From NCBI RefSeq assembly GCF_000473145.1, contig NZ_KI421500.1, positions 3,063,725-3,127,724 on the forward strand: a stretch of DNA of 64,000 bases, read 5' to 3'. The notes beneath the pieces are model-generated. The model did not search any database. It was not told the origin of the DNA and worked only from the letters and a program-made list of their open reading frames with translations. A program made the position numbers and the translations under genes. Shown here one piece after another: positions 60,398 to 64,000 of this stretch. Positions within the stretch are counted from its first letter, which is position 1. Each line of letters starts with the position of its first letter. Source of the DNA: Leisingera daeponensis DSM 23529 (GTDB lineage: Bacteria > Pseudomonadota > Alphaproteobacteria > Rhodobacterales > Rhodobacteraceae).

Positions 60398-62845
60398 ATG
60401 TCCGATTTTCCATCCAAGGCCCGCGTGGTCATCATCGGCGGCGGTGTCGTCGGCTGTTCGGCACTCTATCACCTGGCCAAAAAGGGCTGGACCGACTGTG
60501 TGCTCCTGGAAAAGAACGAGCTGACGGCAGGCTCCACCTGGCACGCCGCGGGCAACGTCCCCACGTTCTCGACCTCCTGGTCGATCATGAACATGCAGCG
60601 GTATTCGACCGAACTCTACGCCCGTCTCGGCGAGGAAGTCGATTATCCGATGAATTACCACCAGACCGGTTCGATCCGTCTGGCCCACACCAAGGAACGG
60701 ATGCAGGAGTTCGAGCGCGCCTGCTCGATGGGCCGCTACCAGGGCATCGGGATGGAGATCTGGACGCCTGAGCAGGCCAAGGAGCGCTATCCGTTCCTGG
60801 AAACCCACGATCTGAAGGGGGTGCTGTGGGATCCGTCTGATGGCGACATCGACCCGGCGCAGGTGACACAGGCGCTGGCCAAGGGTGCCCGCGACATGGG
60901 CGCGAGGATCATCCGTTTCTGCCCGGCAACCGGTGTCACCCAGAAGGAGGACAAGACCTGGATCGTGCACACCGGGAAGGGTGATATCGCCTGTGACTAT
61001 GTGGTGAACGCCGCCGGTTATTATGCCCAGCGTGTCGGGGAGTGGTTCAAGCCCTATGGCGGCCGCACCGTGCCGATGATGGTGATGAGCCACCAGTATC
61101 TGCTGACCGAGCAGATCCCCGAGATCGAAGAGCACACCAAGAAGACCGGCAAGAAGCTTCCGCTGATCCGCGACGTGGACGTGTCCTATTACCTGCGGCA
61201 GGAGAAGAACGGCTACAACCTCGGCCCGTACGAGCCGAATTGCAAAGGCCATTGGATGTCTGAGGACGACCGGATGCCGGACGATTTTTCGTTCCAGCTG
61301 TGGTCGGACGATCTGGACCGGATCGAGGATATCGTGACCGACGCGATGGAGCGGGTGCCGCTGATGGCGTCCTCCGGCGTCTCCAGCGTGATCAATGGCC
61401 CGATCCCCTATGCCCCCGACGGGCTGCCGCTGCTCGGCCCGATGCCGGGTGTGGACAACGCGTTCGAGGCCTGCGTGTTTACCTTCGGCATTGCCCAGGG
61501 CGGCGGTGCCGGCAAGGTGCTGGCGGAATGGATCGCAGATGGCCAGACCGAATGGGACATGTGGGCGGTCGATCCGCGCCGCTACACCGACTATACCGAC
61601 CAGGACTACTGCAACAAGAAAGGCATGGAGGTTTACGGCAACGAATACGCCATGCACTTCCCGCACCACGAATGGCCCGCTGCGCGGGACAAGAAGGTGA
61701 GCCAGGTTCACGCCAGGATCAAGGAACTGGGCGGCCAGATGGGCGCCTACAACGGCTGGGAGCGCGCCAACTGGTTTGCGAAGGACGGTGACGACACCTC
61801 CGAGGAAGCGACCCAGACCTGGGGCCGCTCCGGTCCGTGGCAGCAGCGGATCAAGGAGGAATGCGAAGCGGTCCGCGACGGTGTTGGCGTTCTGGACCTG
61901 CCGGGCTTCTCCCGCTTCAACCTGGAGGGCGAAGGCGCAGCCGGGTTTCTGCGCGGCATGATCACCGGCGGTCTGCCCAAGGCGGGCCGGATGAACCTGG
62001 TCTATTTCTCGGACAATCGCGGCCGCATCCTGACCGAGATGTCCTGCATCCGTCACGGCGAGGATCACTTCACCCTGATCACCGCAGGGTCGGCCCAGTG
62101 GCATGACTTCGAGATCCTGAAAAAGGCGCTGCCCGAGGGTCTGACCCTGACCGACCGCACCACCGGATTTGCAACCATGATCGTCACTGGCCCGAAATCG
62201 CGGGAGCTGCTGGCGGGCATCTCTGATGCCGATCTGTCGCTGGGCTGGCTGACCCATCAGGAAGCCGCCGTCGCGGGTAAGCCCGCCTTCCTGGCGCGGG
62301 TGTCCTTTGCGGGCGAGCTGGGCTGGGAGGTCCATTGCGCCAACGCGCATCAGCCGGAGATTTACGAGGCCCTGCTGGCGGGCGGCGCCAAGCCGTTTGG
62401 CATGTACGCGCTGAACTCCCTGCGCATCGAAAAGGGCTACCGCACCTGGAAGGGCGACCTGTCCACCGACTACTCGCTGCTCGAAGGCGGGCTGGAGCGG
62501 TTCGTCAAGCTGGACAAACCGCAGGATTTCCCGGGCAAGGCCGCGATCCAGGCCGAAAAGCAGCGCGGGGTGAAGAAATCCTTTGTCACCCTGATTGTCG
62601 ACGCGGGCGAGGCGGATGCGCCCTACATGTCCTGCATCTGGAAGGACGGGGAGATTGTGGGCGAAACCACCTCCGGGGACTGGGGCTACCGTGTGAATGC
62701 CTCCATCGCGCTGGGCATGGTGCGCGCCGATCTGGCGGTGCCGGGAACCGGGCTGGAGGTCGAGATCTACGGCGAGAAATACCGTGCGGTTGTTCAGAAG
62801 GACGAACCGCTGTGGGACCCTGCGAACGCGCGCCTGCGCGCCTGA
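60398..62845 (+). CDS. Dimethylglycine/sarcosine dehydrogenase-like flavoprotein (DAO-GcvT fusion)
   Basis: An 815-residue two-part enzyme. The N-terminal DAO domain (residues about 9-370) has the FAD motif IIGGGVVGCS. GSTWHAAG carries the His (His49) that covalently holds FAD in dimethylglycine and sarcosine dehydrogenases. A middle FAO-type domain leads to a GcvT aminomethyltransferase domain (about 430-815), which can transfer the removed methyl to tetrahydrofolate. The reaction should be oxidative N-demethylation of dimethylglycine to sarcosine, or of a related N-methyl amine; the sequence cannot separate these. AGGGAG lies 7 bases before the ATG. A BHMT-like gene follows. Confidence 0.85.
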   Translation: MSDFPSKARVVIIGGGVVGCSALYHLAKKGWTDCVLLEKNELTAGSTWHAAGNVPTFSTSWSIMNMQRYSTELYARLGEEVDYPMNYHQTGSIRLAHTKERMQEFERACSMGRYQGIGMEIWTPEQAKERYPFLETHDLKGVLWDPSDGDIDPAQVTQALAKGARDMGARIIRFCPATGVTQKEDKTWIVHTGKGDIACDYVVNAAGYYAQRVGEWFKPYGGRTVPMMVMSHQYLLTEQIPEIEEHTKKTGKKLPLIRDVDVSYYLRQEKNGYNLGPYEPNCKGHWMSEDDRMPDDFSFQLWSDDLDRIEDIVTDAMERVPLMASSGVSSVINGPIPYAPDGLPLLGPMPGVDNAFEACVFTFGIAQGGGAGKVLAEWIADGQTEWDMWAVDPRRYTDYTDQDYCNKKGMEVYGNEYAMHFPHHEWPAARDKKVSQVHARIKELGGQMGAYNGWERANWFAKDGDDTSEEATQTWGRSGPWQQRIKEECEAVRDGVGVLDLPGFSRFNLEGEGAAGFLRGMITGGLPKAGRMNLVYFSDNRGRILTEMSCIRHGEDHFTLITAGSAQWHDFEILKKALPEGLTLTDRTTGFATMIVTGPKSRELLAGISDADLSLGWLTHQEAAVAGKPAFLARVSFAGELGWEVHCANAHQPEIYEALLAGGAKPFGMYALNSLRIEKGYRTWKGDLSTDYSLLEGGLERFVKLDKPQDFPGKAAIQAEKQRGVKKSFVTLIVDAGEADAPYMSCIWKDGEIVGETTSGDWGYRVNASIALGMVRADLAVPGTGLEVEIYGEKYRAVVQKDEPLWDPANARLRA

Positions 62846-62851
62846 TCTAAG

Positions 62852-62889
62852 GGCACCAGCCCGGGCCGCGATCTGCCCGGGCTGGTGCC
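62852..62889 (+). terminator. Long hairpin after the dehydrogenase
   Basis: A perfect 15-bp stem: GGCACCAGCCCGGGC (62852-62866) and its complement (62875-62889), with an 8-base loop. There is no T run, so it may attenuate or stabilise mRNA rather than end transcription fully. It lies 6 bases after the dehydrogenase stop. Confidence 0.65.
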
Positions 62890-62969
62890 GCATTGCAAGA
62901 CAGCCCGCGCCGCCGGACCGGTTTCTGTATCCTGGCGGCGTTTGGCACCGGTAATAAGGACGGTTCGGT

Positions 62970-63866
62970 ATGGCTGAAATCACGCTTCTGGACGGCTCGA
63001 TCGGGCAGGAGGTTGTCAAACGCTCCGGCGACCGGGCAACGCCCTTGTGGTCCACTTCGGTGATGATCGAACGGCCGGATGTGGTGGGCGGGGTTCATGC
63101 CAGCTATTTCGCGGCCGGGGCCACGATTGCCACGATGAACACCTATGCCGTGCTGCGCGACCGTCTCAGGCGCGCCGGTATCGAGAACCATTTTGAAGAG
63201 CTGCTGGAGAAAGCCGCGGCACAGGCGACGGCTGCCCGGGATGCGCATGGCTCGGGGCGCATCGCTGCTGCGCTGGGGCCGCTGATTGCCTCCTACCGCC
63301 CGGACATCTGCCCGCCGCATGGGGAGGCCGCACCTGTTTACGCAGAAATCGTTCAGTTGCTGGAGCCGCAGGCAGACCTGTTCCTGATCGAAACCGTTTC
63401 TTCCGTTGAGCAGGCCAAAGGCGCGCTGCTGGGCTGCGCGGGCACCGGCAAGCCGGTTTGGCTGGCCGCATCCGTGCAGGACGGCGACGGCACCCTTCTG
63501 CGGTCCGGAGAGCCGCTGGCAGCGCTTGCGCCGCTGGCCGGGGAGTTCCAGCCCGATGCGGTCCTGCTCAACTGTTCGCGGCCTGAGGTTATTGGCAGCG
63601 GGCTGGACATCATCAAAGGCTTCGGCAAGCCGTTTGGGGCCTATGCCAACGGCTTCACCCGGATCTCCGAGGACTTCCTGAAGGATGCGCCGACCGTGGA
63701 CGCGCTGGAGCAGCGCCGGGATCTGGGGCCCGAAGCTTATGCGGCCTTTGCGATGGGCTGGGTCGCCCAGGGTGCCACCATCGTTGGCGGCTGCTGCGAA
63801 ATCGGCCCGGATCACATTGCCGAACTGGCCCGCCAGCTGCGTGCGGCCGGGCATCGGATCGTCTGA
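62970..63866 (+). CDS. Homocysteine S-methyltransferase family protein (BHMT-like)
   Basis: A 298-residue zinc methyltransferase of the BHMT/MmuM family. The zinc Cys are Cys202 (LLNCSRPE) and Cys275-Cys276 (GGCC), and the N-terminal LLDGSIGQEV is the usual substrate loop. Betaine-homocysteine methyltransferase converts glycine betaine plus homocysteine to dimethylglycine and methionine; dimethylglycine would then feed the upstream dehydrogenase. S-methylmethionine or another donor is possible. AAGGA lies 9 bases before the ATG. Confidence 0.85.
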   Translation: MAEITLLDGSIGQEVVKRSGDRATPLWSTSVMIERPDVVGGVHASYFAAGATIATMNTYAVLRDRLRRAGIENHFEELLEKAAAQATAARDAHGSGRIAAALGPLIASYRPDICPPHGEAAPVYAEIVQLLEPQADLFLIETVSSVEQAKGALLGCAGTGKPVWLAASVQDGDGTLLRSGEPLAALAPLAGEFQPDAVLLNCSRPEVIGSGLDIIKGFGKPFGAYANGFTRISEDFLKDAPTVDALEQRRDLGPEAYAAFAMGWVAQGATIVGGCCEIGPDHIAELARQLRAAGHRIV

Positions 63867-63896
63867 CATCTTCTGCCCAGGGGAGGGGGGATTGGC

Positions 63897-64000
63897 ATGG
63901 CAACTCCGCAAAAACCCAAAGCCGCGGATCCGGCCCGGGTCTGGACCATCGACATCATCGTGGCCGAAGGCTTTGTCCTGGTCGAAATGGCGGCAATACT
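63897..64000 (+). CDS. Start of a further gene, possibly a GlxA-type regulator (partial)
   Basis: Thirty-four codons and two bases lie in the window. GGGGAGGGGGG precedes the ATG by about 7 bases, and the frame is open to the end. The peptide begins MATPQKPKAADPARVWTIDI and continues with a hydrophobic strand. Placement after the betaine-type genes and the strand pattern suggest a GlxA/AraC-type regulator with a class I glutamine amidotransferase-like domain. Too short for certainty. Confidence 0.35.
   Translation, partial: MATPQKPKAADPARVWTIDIIVAEGFVLVEMAAI

Noticed and set aside
59888..63055. A 1055-codon open frame on the minus strand opposite the dehydrogenase
   Set aside because: It runs antisense to the well-supported DAO-GcvT and regulator genes, has no ribosome binding site or recognisable domain, and arises from GC-rich third positions of the plus-strand genes.

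Overview
The window reads as a single GC-rich chromosomal segment of an alphaproteobacterium of the Rhodobacterales, most likely the Roseobacter group (Leisingera/Phaeobacter-like). The evidence is a CcrM adenine methyltransferase behind RNase HII, a CenR-like orphan response regulator, a Rhodobacter-type porin, GTA-type head-spike genes, DUF2125 and DUF3576 proteins, a dimethylglycine dehydrogenase-type enzyme, and a lolA gene directly behind ftsK. I saw no rRNA, tRNA, CRISPR array, transposase or phage integrase. Coordinates rest on reading frames, start/stop overlaps and ribosome binding sites; family assignments come from motif recognition without database searches.

Layout. 1-7381: surface polysaccharide locus. 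A flippase end, a sulfotransferase, a glycosyltransferase and an AT-rich polymerase/ligase-like membrane protein overlap in one operon (+). Opposite them are a pair resembling the head-spike genes of Rhodobacter gene transfer agents, and a ManC-glycosyltransferase pair (-). 7760-10980: a fused E1 2-oxoacid dehydrogenase translationally coupled to a FabD-like acyltransferase. 11164-18034: two class III nucleotide cyclases, a membrane-bound winged-helix protein, small exported proteins, rnhB and ccrM. 18038-26114: an AlkB-type di-iron membrane hydroxylase, mutY, dciA, a DsbA-type thioredoxin, then lipid A/Kdo genes (lpxK, waaA), a CysQ-like phosphatase and pmbA. 26236-36798: a DUF2125 exported protein, an SDR/crotonase/VOC operon, an HNH protein, a flavoprotein, a GST, and the holA-lptE-leuS operon with a DUF3576 lipoprotein. 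37110-44583: porin, PLP-binding protein, L,D-transpeptidase, ribA, cenR, xthA, and thioredoxin-TPR, Lon-domain and Trm112 proteins. 44674-54651: UbiH-like monooxygenase, amidase, aminotransferase, ftsK, lolA, lytic transglycosylase, AEC transporter, hspQ. 54700-64000: gamma-glutamyltransferase, an RsbW/STAS partner-switch pair, thiolase, free methionine-R-sulfoxide reductase, and a betaine-type demethylation module (XRE-cupin regulator, GFA protein, dimethylglycine dehydrogenase, betaine-homocysteine methyltransferase-like protein, start of a further gene).

Most of the window is ordinary core genome. The observations most worth following are: a candidate small RNA between cenR and xthA with an FNR-type box at the class II position, two hairpins and an exposed anti-Shine-Dalgarno stretch (41425-41548); a GTA-like spike pair embedded among polysaccharide genes; twin 25-bp operators of identical geometry before the XRE-cupin regulator; paired GANTC sites in front of ccrM itself; and hairpin-rich intergenic repeats at 42457-42588 and 52498-52662.
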